DNA of 64,000 bases, from NCBI GenBank assembly GCA_036346395.1, contig CM070615.1:3539534-3603533 (forward strand). The letters run 5' to 3'. Source of the stretch: Hsuehochloa calcarea. Taxonomy: Eukaryota; Streptophyta; Magnoliopsida; Poales; Poaceae. Below are positions 35,001 through 47,830 of this stretch, piece by piece (position 1 is the stretch's first letter; every line of letters begins with the position of its first letter). The position numbers and the translations under genes were made by a program. The notes under the pieces were generated by a model. It ran no database searches. It was not told where the DNA came from and saw only the letters and a program-made list of their open reading frames with translations.

Positions 35001-35605
35001 ATTGATAGAGGCACGGCGGCTTCGTGATGAACATGGACACGACTCGGGTAGAGTTCAAGGAAGAAGAAAGCCAAGCTGTCGAGGTGGGCCCACCGGTAGT
35101 GAGACGAGAGAGAAAAGAAAGGAGAGGATCAGGCTGGGCTTTGCGCTGACGAGAAAAGAAAACGGGAAAGCGGCTGGGCTCATGCGCAAAGTAAAAGGAA
35201 ATGGCCAAAGAGGTTGGGCCGACAAAAAAGGGAAAAGAAAGGAGATGGGCCAGCTCGGGCTGAGCCGAAACAAAATTGAATTGGGCCAAAGAAAGGAGTT
35301 TGAGCCCAAATGATTTTCCAGAAAATAAAATACTTTCCGAATTCCATAGAAAGAGATAAATAAAACCGAGCTCTAATTAATAGCAATTAAATTATGGAAA
35401 TTCCCAAAAAAAAATCCCATAAAATTCTCTGGGACACTAGGAACTCAAATAAGACAACTTTTAATTTAATTGAAGTTTAAATTATTCATATTAAATCCTT
35501 TTGATTTATGAAAATTCAAATTAAGCTGGAACTTTAACAAAAAAATTCAAATAGTTATTTTTATTTTTAAAACTTCAAAAACAGACCAAAATTTGGGATG
35601 CCACA
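32087..35605 (-). mobile_element. solo LTR, 3.5 kb (probably Ty3/gypsy), inserted in C2 gag
   Basis: Starts tgtcgtgaccc and ends gggatgccaca on the plus strand, flanked by a perfect 5-bp duplication CTTTC (32082-32086 and 35606-35610). On the minus strand it begins TGTGGCATCCCAAA, a start shared by many long grass gypsy LTRs. AT-rich left half, GC-rich right half (34100-35300). No internal coding region, so recombination between LTRs removed the rest. ORFs inside (for example 34795-35289) are LTR sequence, not genes. It is not the same family as the Tekay-like LTRs at 40948 and 49743. Confidence 0.88.
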
Positions 35606-36640
35606 CTTTCTTGACAGCAATACCAACAAGTCCCCTCTTCTTGGAAGACCCGTCATCATCGGAGTTAGAGTCGGAATACTCCTCATCGGAGTTCCACTCC
35701 CCATTGTGAGCCTCGCCTTTGCCATCTTTGTGAAGTTTCTTGAAAATCTTATTCTTTCCATTTAATTCCTTCTTCTTTGATGACTTGGCCTTATCACCCT
35801 TCTTTGTTGGGCAATGATAGGCAATACATCCTTTCTCATCGCAGTCATAGCAACGGATATTGCTATAGCGCTTATTGTCATTGGAGAAATGCCCCCTTTT
35901 CTTCTTGTCAAAATTCGCACTCCGGTTTCAGCGTCTTCTCATGAATTTCTTCATTCTCCTCACAAGGAGAGCGAACTTCTCTTCAAAGTCATCTTCTTCA
36001 CCTTCCGACTCATCACTTGATACCGCTTTAGCTTTGAAAGCGGTAATCTTCTTTTTGGAAGATGGTTGCTCCACAAGCTCCTCCTTATCCTTCTTGTACA
36101 ATTCATTGGTGATGAGGTTGCCCAAGAGGCCGGTTGGTGTCATCCTTGGGGTGAGTTGAGAAATAGAGTCACCAACGTCTCATACATTTCCGATAGAGCC
36201 TTAAGCATTTTGTGCACAAAATCAACATCGGTTAGATTAGTGCCTAGACCCTTGAGCTCATTTACAATGTTGTTAAGTCTAGAATACATCTCGGTGATGT
36301 TTTCATGAAGCAACATTGTAAATGTCTCATATTTGATCCAAAGCCTATGCAATTTGGCCTCTTTGACCATGGATGTGCTCTCATAGATTTTCGAGCGTGG
36401 TCCATATCTCATAAGCAGTTTCTAAGTTGCTCACTCGATTGAACTCATTCACGTTCAAAGCACAAAAAACGCATTCATCACTTGAACATTAAGGTGAGAG
36501 TTTCACTCCTCAAGATCCATAGGGTGTGAAGGATCAAGTGGCGTAACAAAACCTCCACTTACAATCACATCCATATGCTTGGGCTTGTGGTCTTTAAATA
36601 AATAGAAATCCTAATTTTGCAATAAGCATAATTTGATCCA
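35606..36640 (-). pseudogene. C2 gag, central part
   Basis: Minus strand. MDVIVSGGFVTPLDP (about 36530-36575), then the UBN2 core (ESTSMVKEAKLHRLWIKYE, LHENITEMYSRLNNIVNELK; 36140-36412), a Lys/Glu-rich linker, and a zinc knuckle near 35835-35880 read CYDCDEKGCIAYHC, in which the usual His is Cys. An acidic SDEEYSDSDSDDD tail follows. Broken by frameshifts near 36140 and 35925. The left edge is the solo LTR; the right edge is the hAT insertion at FDGSNY. Confidence 0.85.
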
Positions 36641-37107
36641 ACGATAGAAAACATGGTACCGGTACAAATCTCGGCTAGCGGGAGGTATCGGTAACCATAA
36701 ATCCTAGAAAAAAAAACCAGCCTTTTTTTTCAAAAACTGACATTTGAATCCCTGTGATTTCAAAACCGGTAATCGGAACGGTTACCGAAAAAACTAGACA
36801 AACCGGTCCAAAAAAACCGGATAAACTAGGGAAAAAACTAAAAAAATAGAGAAAAAAGGTTATAGGTAATTAGCAATTTGAAGAATGCAAATATTAATTA
36901 GAAAGTGCTTAATGAAGTAACAATCCTCCAAGTGTTTAATGAAGTAGCAATTGGAAGAAACAGAGAAAACCTTGCTAGCTTCACTCTCTAGGGCAACCCT
37001 CTCCTCCAAGTACTCAGCAACATCTAAAATAATAAAAACATAAGTTTATGGTAATGAATGATAACTTGACTAGTGTACTAAAAACAATAATGGAGTAGCA
37101 ATTCATA

Positions 37108-40100
37108 CTAATATATTGTCAAGAAATACGAAGGTTGTGCAATGTAATCATTGTTATCAAAGAGTACAAGTCCTTCATAGTGAGCTAGGTAGCCTCTGTA
37201 TTGATCCCAAGTGTATATTTGATGGGCATATTCTACCCAATGATTATAAATTTGTTGGTAATATTCCGGTTCCACCCACTGGTAAACCATTCTTGCATTG
37301 GGTACAAGATCGTGATGGTAAGTAGGATGAGAAGAAATGTCTAACGAATGAGAATCATCACCATAAGGTAATAGGTTGGTATCTCGACATCCATAAGTCT
37401 GAATAGACCTTGAGCTGGCATGTGATTCATGGGAAGAAGAGTCATGTTGCCGAGAATGATCTTGTTGGCGACCCTTAGCCCTCATGTAGGTCTTATGAAT
37501 TGTTCTTAACACACAACAACAATGGTCTTCATCCTGGGTAGCATGCATGAAAATTTTCTCGCAAGTGAATTCCAATGGTTGGTCTTGTACTGCATCATGA
37601 GCTGTCCCACCATCAGCACCATCATCGGACGATGGAGAGCTACTATCATCAGACTCTTGGTACTGCACTTCATCAGATGACAGACTTTCTGTTTCTTCAT
37701 CGCTTCGCACAATATCCCCTTAATGACCCTTTTCTTCTTCTTATCAGGTATTAGTTTCCTTGTTTGTGTAAGTGAGGCAAAGTCCGTGGCCAATTTTTCA
37801 GTTGCTTGGTTACAATATTTCCTTTTCCCAAGATGACTCTTGCTAATATTTTTCTGTCTATTGCTTCAACGGTTGATCATCTAGTGCTTCATCCAATTCC
37901 TTCTCAGGGATGGCATCAACTACAATTGTGGATGGCGTGGAGGGTTCACATTCCTCGTCTAGGGATGACATCAACTACAATTGTGGATAGCATGTTCTCA
38001 GGGATGGCATCAACTACAATTGTGGATGGCATGGAGGGTTCACATTCCTTGTCTAGGGATGACATCAACTACAATTGTGGATGGCATGGAGGGTTCACAT
38101 TCCTCGTCTAGTACGGGCCCCGATTGTATCATGGAGATATCAAGCCACTCATGGATTGTGTTCTCTCTGTCATATATAGTTGCATTAATTAGATCTCCAA
38201 AAGTATCTACATCTATATCTTCATTCCTAGTCTCATGCTTTTGCAATCGTAGCCTTAGATTGTAGTGGACATATACGAGCTTATGCAGTTTCTTGTACCA
38301 AAGACGGTTCCTTAATTGTGTATGCACCAAAGCAAATGTGCTCTAATTACGTTCACATCCACAGGAGGAAACACACTGTGAGACAATCCGCAAGACATAT
38401 TTTTGTAGTGTTGGTGTCTCCGCTCCAAACGTCATCCACCATGTAGCTACAAGTAACATGAAAACTATATTAAACTCATAGTGATGGTTGATTTTCTATG
38501 TATATATAAGTTGATAACAACATACCTACAGTATGACAATTAACACTAATATAAGTCTCATTTGAAGCAAATAGGCCTCGTCGATTACGATATAATTCTA
38601 CCTTGCCTAGAGAATGCACTGCCTCATCGGGTGTACCGGCTATTCTTTGAATTGCTTTTGTCAGGGAAACGAGACGAGGGCTGCGGGTTTATCAATGATG
38701 CTGTCCAAACACACTTAGAATGTTAGGAAAAAAACAACAAATATATTTTATGTGTTTAGATTTAGGAAACTATCTACTTGCCTAGAATCATATAGGTGCG
38801 GTTCTTCATCATTGTAATTATTCTATTAACTAGCTCTATAACACGATCATAGGTAGCATCATCTTATTTCAATGTCTTTAAGTTCAAATTGGAGGCCATA
38901 TGTTTTTGCAATCATTCCTACCACTGTTGCGGGTTTCTACTGGTCTACAAATTTTAGTAATCGATAAATCAGTTCTACCAATTTAATGACTCAATCCATA
39001 CTGGACTACCATTGTCTACTTGTGAGACATGAATACATGTATTCTCCTTCTTCGGTCATGCTCAAATGGATGGAGCTCCACACATTTGATACCATCCACT
39101 TCATGAACTTGTCTTTTCTATCCCAAAATTTTTTCAAGAAAATAAATGTTATTCCAAACCTTGTGGCGTTTGGACGAACTATCTCTCATCCAATTTGTTA
39201 TCGTATTTCATTATGAAAGCGACTATAGTTGTATAGGAACTGGCATATCCTCTTGGCCACCTTAACAACTCCAGCAACCTCTTCGAACTGACCAATATCC
39301 TTCAACATGAGGTTGACGGTATGCACTGCACTTGGCTGCCAGACTAAAGTTGGATACTTTTCAATTACAAGTTGACATGCTTTCTTGCAGTTTGCACCAT
39401 TGCTAGTCATAATCTGCATAATATATTGAACTACAACTTCTTGCACAACTTTGTGTATCTCACGATACAAAAATTCAGCATTTTGTATCTCATTGGTTGC
39501 ATTCACTGACTTATGGAAAAATATTCTTCCATTGCAGTACAACATGAAGTTAATAATACTCATTTGTGTAGGTCCTGCCCATGAATCACACATGATGGAG
39601 ACTCCATATATACCCCAGTCATCTTTGAACTGTTGAACATACTGCTTTATCTCTTGTTCGTTAACATTAAGATATGTCCCATCGATTTCATGGCCTCTTG
39701 GTGACACAAAGACTTGACCAAGTTCTTGTGTAACTTTGATGGCAGCACAAAAAATAAGGATACTATGCCTTTTTTCCAACAATGTCATTTCTATGAAACC
39801 ACTTAGACCAAATTTTCTCAAGTTTTGATTTTGATTCTCTATTGTTGCATCAATGCAGGGTTGGAGGGTCCCGACTACGCAAAATATAAGAATCAACTTT
39901 CACGAACTGTGACCTGCCAAACATCCTAGAAATGTCATTACTTCCTGTACCACTTCCTCTGCCACTTCCACTTCCTCTACCACTTCCACTTCCACTGCCA
40001 TCACCATGTTCAAACGTCGCACCCCTGGCATTTGCCCTTTGTTGGAGCTAGTGTACCTCCAACGACTCTCGATGAGCTCATTCCATCTGTATTTCCTCGT

Positions 40101-40411
40101 CATCATCGAAGACATCTTGAGATGATGGACCATGAGCTACTAGCTTTGTAGCAGTTTGGTCCATTCACAGTCGTTCATTTTTAATATATTTCTTTCTTGC
40201 CTTGGCTTCTTCAATACTTGCCAGCATGAGCCTTCGGACTTCCGTCGGAACACAACAGCAAGGAATAACATCCCCGTGTTTCCCAACAAGATGTTCTTTT
40301 AGGCGGGTGACATCTCCGCCTGATTTGGTAAGATTACAATATTTGCACTTCCAACCAGCATCTCCTTTGTCTCTCTCTATGCTCCCAAACATTGATAGAT
40401 TTAGGAGCCAT
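37108..40411 (-). pseudogene. hAT transposase (BED finger, DUF659, hAT dimerisation), broken
   Basis: Cut-and-paste transposase, nuclear. Likely start 40411 (MAPKSINVWEHR) with a frameshift near 40380. Domains in order: BED-type zinc finger (WKCKYCNLTKSGG ... RLKEHLVGKHGDV, 40250-40350); a Gly/Ser-rich linker; DUF659 (EIKQYVQQFKDDWGIYG, CDSWAGPTQMSIINFMLY, then NGANCKKACQLVIEKYP and AVHTVNLMLKDIG; 39198-39896); a degraded middle (38700-39190); a hAT-family dimerisation region (WWMTFGAETPTLQKY, VSQCVSSCGCERN near 38365-38440; HTQLRNRLWYKKLHKLVYVHYN, 38255-38330). Then comes a tail with a minisatellite (37903-38112), and a Ser/Asp-rich C-terminal segment with His and Tyr clusters (37108-37710). 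Stops and frameshifts suggest it is dead. Exon borders are not resolved. Confidence 0.8.
37903..38112 (-). repeat. coding minisatellite in hAT transposase tail
   Basis: About four copies of a 40-57-bp unit with the core gatRRcatcaactacaattgt (near 37910, 37965, 38003 and 38059), coding for STIVVD-x-IP in outline. Unit lengths are not multiples of three, so each copy shifts the frame. Confidence 0.9.
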
Positions 40412-40947
40412 CACCTACAATAATTATTTATATGTTAATAGATATATGGCATGGGCCTATTGCAATAATGATGGTGTGGGCGCATTCATTGTCTTCCATC
40501 TATCCAATATACATGTTACAGTATGATTATTTCTTGAAGTTTGCATTGTCATTTGAAACATTTTTAGCATTAGGTACTGAAGATGCCCAATATACATATT
40601 ACAGTATGATGTTTTCTTTGAATTAATCACCCTTCCTATAGTACATAAACATTTATTGTATATAGCAAGTTATGTAACCTATTACCTATGGTCTCACCAT
40701 TAGCAAATAATTTTTTGGTTCACTTTGCTTTGATCTGTATGCTAAAGTTTCATATCAATATGCGATTTTGACAACTCGTCTATACTTGCTCCTTATTTGA
40801 GAAAAAGGTACAAAGAAGTTTCAACAATACTCCAAGTCTCCAACAACTTGTCTTGCCTGCTGCTGCTGCAAATCGAGGGAGGGAGGCAAGAGGGAGGGAG
40901 GCTGCTGCTGGCTGCTTCTTCAATACGTGCAAGCATCCAAGGGCAAC
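40412..40947 (-). other. hAT 5' leader, left of the Tekay insertion
   Basis: Non-coding hAT sequence upstream of the transposase start, continuing at 53801-54188 on the other side of the chromovirus. It contains a ggaggg/gctgct-rich stretch (40850-40930) that resembles 53805-53870. Confidence 0.65.
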
Positions 40948-43900
40948 TGTGAGACCCCGGTTTATCCGGCTTGTAATGCTTAACCATCCTTTCGGTCCTA
41001 GCATCACAAAGCAGATAATCCGAGACTCGAGACATGTATACTTCAGTGCGATATACACACCTCATCACAAAATTTATGTATCAATTCCATTCATCCACAT
41101 AGAACCAAACACCGAGTAGAATGAAGTATTAATAACATTAAACCGAGGCATTACAAAGAGAGGCCAACCGCCAACAATAAAAGAGACAACAATAGTTAAG
41201 CAGTGAAGCAAAAGTGCCATAAGATGGCTACAACAAAAGAGCCAATCGGTGTGCCTTTAACCCACAAGGCAACCGATAGGACCGCCAAGCTAGTCGCCAA
41301 ACCGAAGCACATCTCACAAAAGTGAGGCCCTTGGGGCTCACCTTCTTCCCCCAAACAAAAGCGGTAAGCAAAAGCCGGTGAGTACTTTGAATGTACTCGC
41401 AAGACTTACATGTGGAATAACAAACTGTACATATACTACATGCAAGCTTAATCAACGAAGAGGTCAGAGGTTTCATTTTAGCATAAAGCAAGTTTTCATT
41501 TGCAATAATATAATAGATTGAAAGCAATTTAACAAATCTGTTTTTAATGTTCAAATAACCGAAAGAACAATATTAATAACGGTAAATAGACAACAACGAT
41601 TCTGGAAGTGACTAACCCAATAGTCACCACAACAGTAGTATGAATTACCCATTCATACCAACCATGTCAAGTTTTAAATTTTAAAAACAAATGTTGTAGT
41701 CTAACTCTTGGAAGACCTCCCAAGCGTGTCCATAACCTAGGGCGAGGCTATTGAATAGTTTTATCCTCGCAGGTGTACCAACTTACCCACATGTCGACCG
41801 CCTTTTTGCCACATGATTAAGCACCTTGCCTTTGGTATGCCAAGACTGACTAAGTCCTACGAGGCGTTTCCAATATTATGTATTAACCCGAGTCGCCGTA
41901 TGGATAGAAACCCATACGTTGTGTCGGGTCGTGGCCCGACCTCGGACAACTACCGTCACGGGTAAAGCCTTGGACAAGCTGCGGCGCCCCTCGAGGTGGA
42001 GAACCTTCCGCAATCCCCACCACCGCACACCCAAGCACAAACACAAGAACACACTGACTGTTTCACACAAACACACACACAAAACTTTTCCTCCTGCGAC
42101 TCGGAGATAACACACGCCAAAGTACTAAGTCAAGAGGGTCCCATATATCCCTCATGTGGTTAGTACGCAATAGTGCTTGGTTTAGTGTAACAAGATGTTC
42201 GGTCCTTGATGACTTGGGCACCATTCGATCACACCAAAAACACCACACCAACATACCATTATGCCCAAGTCCAAATCGGTTTTCATTTTGGTTTCGATTT
42301 GCAAAATTAACAAAGCACAAAGTCTTTGGACATAATGAAAGAATAATAATTTTTGTGTGATCAAGACCATCGACTAAGTCGATGATCGCCCAAAGCTACC
42401 GAACTAAGCATGGCTAAGCATAAAGACTCAGTATGCTACTAAGTGACAAGAGCTCATCCAACGAACTCTAATCACGACAAATAATCTAGGCTCAAGTAGT
42501 AGAGAATAAACAATATCCTACGGATTATGCAACTATAGGATCAACTAACCATAATTTAACACAAAGTAGCAATGCATACATACAGTTGAATTCAAAATAT
42601 TAAACTTGCAAAATAATAGGATTAACATGATCAAGCGCTTGCACGCTTGTTGCGGGTCAAGATATTTTTGGGGATCACTCTCGGTATCAATGTGCTCTTG
42701 GATCCTATCGAAAGAACCAAAAAGAACCAATAAGGCAAAAGAAACCGAAAAGATCCAACAGCCAACTTCAACAAAAAGCTCTCAAATTTTTACAGTAGAA
42801 AGAGCATGATTTTTATGAACTAATGCAACAAGAACCAATTGATTTGGATTCTTGATGCAAAAGATATAGCCAAAACAATTTTGCTCGACTTTCATAAATC
42901 AAAAATACTACTATTCATTAGCAAAATTTTATGGAGCTATCTTGAGTCGAAAACATTTTTAACTTAAAGTCTAGTTAAAAACATAACCAACAAAATTTGA
43001 ATCAACCGAAAAGGATTTGGAATGAATTAGTTATGCATTTTACAAGTTATCATATTTTTGGTTGACAAATAAATCCTTTCGAAATCAGAATTAAAGCAGC
43101 GTGGCGAGCGAGGGCGTCGATCAAAGATCCGGCGATGCGCGTCCAGCGCTAACTTGCGCGCGGATTCACAAATCCTAAGCGCTCACCGTTGGATGCGGAT
43201 CCAACGGTTCACGTGGATCGGGGCGTTGGCGGTCCGAACGTTCACACGCATAGGAGCCGTTGATCTTGGATCCAACGGTCCACACGGATCGAACCTTCGG
43301 ACGGTCGAGCGTTCACTCGATCTGGACCGTTGATCAAAGGATCGACGGTCCACATCAATTCACGTTCAAAACTCGCGCATGTTTTCATCCGACAAAAGCG
43401 ACGGGAAGAGGATCATCGCCGGCGACTCGGCGCGGCGGTGCGAGCAAGTGCCCAAAATGGGTTGCTAACAAACTTGCGCACCCAATGGAACCAATAATTT
43501 TAGGCTGGCGTTTAGAACGCCGGCAAGCGAAGATGAGCGAGAGATGACCGAAAGCGGTCAAAAGCGAAAATAGCAAATGAGCTCTGCTGCGGTCCAAGCG
43601 GCGGGTGCCAAGCAACTAGGGACTAAAGAGGGTTACTGAGCACGGAGAAAGCACAGAGGGACTGGAGCCGCTCGATGAAGAAAAATAGGGCTTTCGGCGT
43701 AAAAGGGGAAATTCAAAATTAAAGTTGCTCCTGCTGAAAAACCCAAATTGAGTGAGGTTAATACTCTTAGAGATGGTAAATGGCGAGGAAGCAAGGGTTT
43801 AGAAAGAGAAGGCCCGAGCACCACTTTCAGAAGAGGTTGGAGCTTCAACAATGGCGCCGAGAGCAATTTTGAAATGGAGCTCGAGCAATGCACTAACAAT

Positions 43901-44997
43901 GGTTCGGAGCTCAAGGGTGTTCAAAGGATGCTAAGGAAGCCTCGGAGGAGTTTTATAGCCGAAGGGCAAGGAAGAAGCAACGGAAGAAAAATGGCGAACT
44001 ACTGTGTTGAGGTCGGCCGAGGCGGCAGAAGCACGTGAACTCGAGGAGGGCGACGACTTGGAGGCGGTGGGACGGAGCAATAAATGCTTTGAGAGTCGTT
44101 GGCCAAAAGTGAGGTGACCCGACGCCGCTACGCTCTGCAATTTTCACCGCCATCGTTGACTTGGGTGCCGCGTGGAGGAAGACGATAGCCGCGACCGTTG
44201 GATTTCAATCGGACGGTTCAAAAGAAACACGGCGATTAGAACGGTTTGAGCGCTAACTTGATCTGGGCGTTGATTTGGATCCTACGGTCCACGTTGCGCG
44301 AGGCGTTCGGGCGGTCGAACGTTGCCTCTTTTCGAGCGGCGATCTTGGATGAGCAGTTGAGCGAGAGGAGGATCGGCGGTCGAACGTCACCTCGGCGCGA
44401 ACCGCACGATCGAGATCTAACGGTCGAAATTGAACGCGCTGATGTGGTGGGTCGGTGCGATTAGTTGATCCGATCGAACCGAATGGCTTGGACCCGAGTG
44501 TGACTTGAGTCAAGGAATAGTAAAAGCTGATTTTGAGTTATTTCTTTGGTGACTAAGGATAATTAATTGAGATATCAAACAAGCTCCAAAATTATGAAAT
44601 TTTAAATGGAGGTTGTGGGCAACAGGAGGAACCTTGTATAAAATTTTCAGAGACATTTATGCCTTTGCATTTTCTCTAAAAATTCCAGAAGGCTATTTTA
44701 GGAGTTTGACTAATGTTTGACTTGTCTCAAAATTTATCAAATAATTTCTGAAAATTATGAAATAATTACGAGGTGTTAACATCACTCCTAGGTTCAAAGA
44801 AAATTATTTTCAGGGTTGGGCACAAGATTTTTATGAAGGAGATTTGTGTTGGTGTCCAAATGGTAATTTGATTTTGATTTCCCATAATTCCTTTACAACA
44901 ATTATGGGCGATTACAAAAATCAAGATCGGAGAAAAAGTTTTAATTTCTCCTCATTTTTATTACATTTGAAACACAAACCAATTTTGGGATGTTACA
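40948..44997 (-). mobile_element. Tekay-like 3' LTR
   Basis: Plus strand starts tgtgagaccccggtttatcc and ends aattttgggatgttaca. The minus-strand start TGTAACATCCCAAAA is typical of grass gypsy LTRs. GC-rich, CGG/TCG-rich part at 43090-44480. ORFs inside are not genes. Confidence 0.92.
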
Positions 44998-45009
44998 AAA
45001 CCTCCCCTT
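44998..45009 (-). other. Tekay-like polypurine tract
   Basis: The minus strand reads AAGGGGAGGTTT directly before TGTAACATCC. It overlaps the pol stop codon by two bases. Confidence 0.85.
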
Positions 45010-47830
45010 ACAAAAATCTCGTCCGAGATTTGGCTCGCTCGGTAAAGAAAGATGGATAGTTCGCACGGAGGCGATCTTCCCTTTCCCAAGTAGCCTCATC
45101 CTCGGAATGGTTCGACCTTTGAACTTTAAGGAATCGATGGCTCTATTCCTTGTTCTTCGTTCGGTCTCTTCAAGGATGCGAGCAGGGTGCTCCTTGTAGG
45201 TCAAATCTTCTGGACATCGAGAGTTTCCAGCGGAGCTTCCTCTGTTGGAACACGGAGGCACTTCTTTAATTGGGACACGTGGAAAACATCATGTACCCCT
45301 TCAAGTGCGGTGGCAGCGCCAACTTATAGGCAACAGCTCCTTTCTTCTCGATCACACGGTAGGGCCGACATATCGAGGAGCTAACTTTCCTTGGCCAAAG
45401 CGTTGATGGCCCTTCAAAGGAGAGACTTTGAGATAAACAAAGTCATTAGGCTCAAAGCTCAACTCACGACGACGGCGATCCGCATAGCTCTTTTGCTGGA
45501 TTGAGTGGCGCAAGCGATCACGAATAAGCGGACTTGACTCTCGGCCTCATTGATCGAGTCGGGCCAAAGAATGGTCTTCGCGGTCTCAGACCAATTTAAC
45601 GGGTTCGCACTTTCTCCGTATAAGGCCTCGAAAGGTGACATCCGAGGCGGCTTGAAAACTGTTGTTATAAGAAAACTTCGGCGAATGGCAAGCATTTTTC
45701 CCAATGCTTTCCATATGACGAACACAAGCACGAACATGTCTTCCAACACTTGGTTGACCTCTCGGTTTGACCATCGGTTTGAGGATGATATGCGGTGCTA
45801 AAGTTAAGATGGGTTCCATAGCCACTTGCGACTATGCCAAAATCGAGAAGTGAGCAGGAACCACGATCGAAATGATCGTCTTGGGATCCCATGCAAACTC
45901 ACAATTCAGCGATATAAAGCTCGGCTAGGAGTCCCACGCTAAGCGTCTTGACAGAATGAAATGAGCCACTTTCGTCAGCGATCGATGGCGACCCAAATGG
46001 CATCATTGCCCTTGGAAATACGAGGCGGACCGGTGATAAAATCCATCCCGATCGAATCCCACTTCCATTCGAGGAATAGGCAAAGGTCAAGCGATCTCGC
46101 TGGCGGCGATGCTCGGCCTTGACACGACGACATCGTCGCTTTCGACAACGAACCGCAACTTCCCTCTTCATTCGGGTCCACCAAAATCCACGCGGAGATC
46201 TTGATACATCTTTGTGGCCGGGATGAATAGACAAAAGCGAATCATGGGCTTGCGGAGAATCAAATTCGCAATTCCATGTCCTTTGGAACCACAAGGCGTT
46301 GCCGAACCTTACAACACCATGCTCATCCTCGGAGAAGCACTTGGTGTTCCGTTCTTGACATTTTCCTTGATGCGGCTTATTCCAACATCGATTGTTGGCG
46401 ACCTTAACCCGATCCACCAAGGTTGGTTGCACAACCGAGGTAGCGAGGAACCATGCTCAACCGGACCTAAGTTGAGGCAATGAAATTCCTTGAAGGGTGG
46501 GTTGACATCCACGGAGCAACAAGGCATTGCAATGCGCTTTGCATTGGCGCATCGGCAGCGACATTAGCCTTGCCCGGATGGTAGTGAATACCCATGTCAT
46601 AGTCCTTGATCAACTCCAACCATCTCTTTTGCACGAGGTTCGAGATCCGGTTGGGTAAACAAATACTTTAGGCTCTTGTGATCCGAATACACTTCATAGC
46701 GATTACCGATTAGGTAATGTCGCCAAATCTTAAGTGCATGAATCACTGCGGCTAATTCCAAGTCATGGGTAGGATAGTTGAGTTCATGAGTCCTCAATTG
46801 CCTTGATGCATAGGCCACTACCTTGCCTTCTTGCATAAGGACACAGCCGAGTCCTCGCCGAGAAGCATCGCAAAAGATATCGAAGCTTCGATGAATATCG
46901 GGAAGAACGAGAACGGAGCGGTGGTCAAGCGCTCCTTAAGTACTTGAAACTTTCCTCACAAGCATCGAACCACAAGAACTTCTTGTCCTTCTTGAGCAAC
47001 TCCGTCATCGGCCGCGATCTTGGAGAAGTTCTCGATAAAGCGGCGATAATATCCGGCTAAGCAGAAAACTCCGCGCCGGTTGCCATCAAGTAGGTGAACC
47101 CATGAAAGAACATCGGCGACCTTGCTAGGGTCAGCGGCCACGCCTCTATTTGAAAGAACATGGCCCGGAAGGCCACTTCCTTCAACGAGCAGCGCACTTG
47201 TTTGAACTTTGCATACGGTGATGCTCACGAAGCTTGCCTAACACAAGCCTCGGATGCTCATCGTGTTGCTCATCATCCTTGGAATAGATGAGAATATCAT
47301 CGATGAAGACCACGACAAACTCTAGGTCTCGGTGGTGGCATCCTGGAAGAGCTTAGGAAAGACATCAATGAAGTCACGAACTGTTGGGACTTCACTAATA
47401 TCTAGAGCGGCTTCGCTTCAAGCGCCGAAGAGATGCGGGCCTAGCGACCGGTGACGAACAACTTTCCACGGAAGGACTAGATAGAGGCGCACTTCTTGGC
47501 ACAATCGATGTGTCCCTTATGCCGAGACGACCAATCCATACCAAGAATTACATCTATACTTGCTTTGAATGAAGGAGGATAAGATTCGCAAAGAATCTCA
47601 CTCCCTCAATCTCGATTGGGACATCCCTACACTCAGATTGACTCTCAACCCCGAACGGGAGAGCGAATGAGCAACGGGACCAATAATGGAGTAAAGAGGA
47701 GCTTACTAATAGCGACAAAAGACTCGAAACAAAAGAATGAGATGCTCTGAATCAAACAAAGCGATGGTGAATGAGAGTTAACAGAAGCGTACCCGGCACA
47801 ACATCGGGTACCTCTGTGCTTCCTCGGTGA
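45008..47830 (-). pseudogene. Tekay-like pol: protease, RT, RNase H, integrase, chromodomain (frameshifted)
   Basis: Minus strand. Protease remnant near 47690-47790 (SFVAISKL). RT with FVVVFIDDILIYS (47282-47320, active-site DD present) and GHVLSNRGVAADPSKV, then CLAGYYRRFIENFSKIA (47025-47200). RNase H: LGCVLMQEGKVVAYASRQL, THDLELAAVIHALKIWRHYL, YSDHKSLKYLFTQ (46650-46860). Integrase core: SIGMDFITGPPRISKGNDA (about 46010-46060), then FSTAYHPQTDGQTERS (about 45770-45815). C-terminal chromodomain: DLTYKEHPARILEETERRTRN, a frameshift near 45125, then NHSEDEATWEREDRLRANYP and the TAA stop at 45010-45008. Chromodomains direct integration to particular chromatin. About ten frameshifts; some may be consensus errors. 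Confidence 0.88.

Noticed and set aside
34048..35313. Several overlapping ORFs of 80-160 codons on both strands
   Set aside because: They lie in the GC-rich half of a solo LTR, overlap each other in many frames and show no protein motifs.
37903..38112. Possible CRISPR-like array
   Set aside because: Units are adjacent without distinct spacers, code for a peptide repeat, and the genome is a plant; it is a minisatellite.
43740..44040. ORFs in the Tekay-like LTRs (also the matching places near 52560-52980)
   Set aside because: LTR sequence; the frames differ between the two LTR copies because of indels, so they are not conserved proteins.
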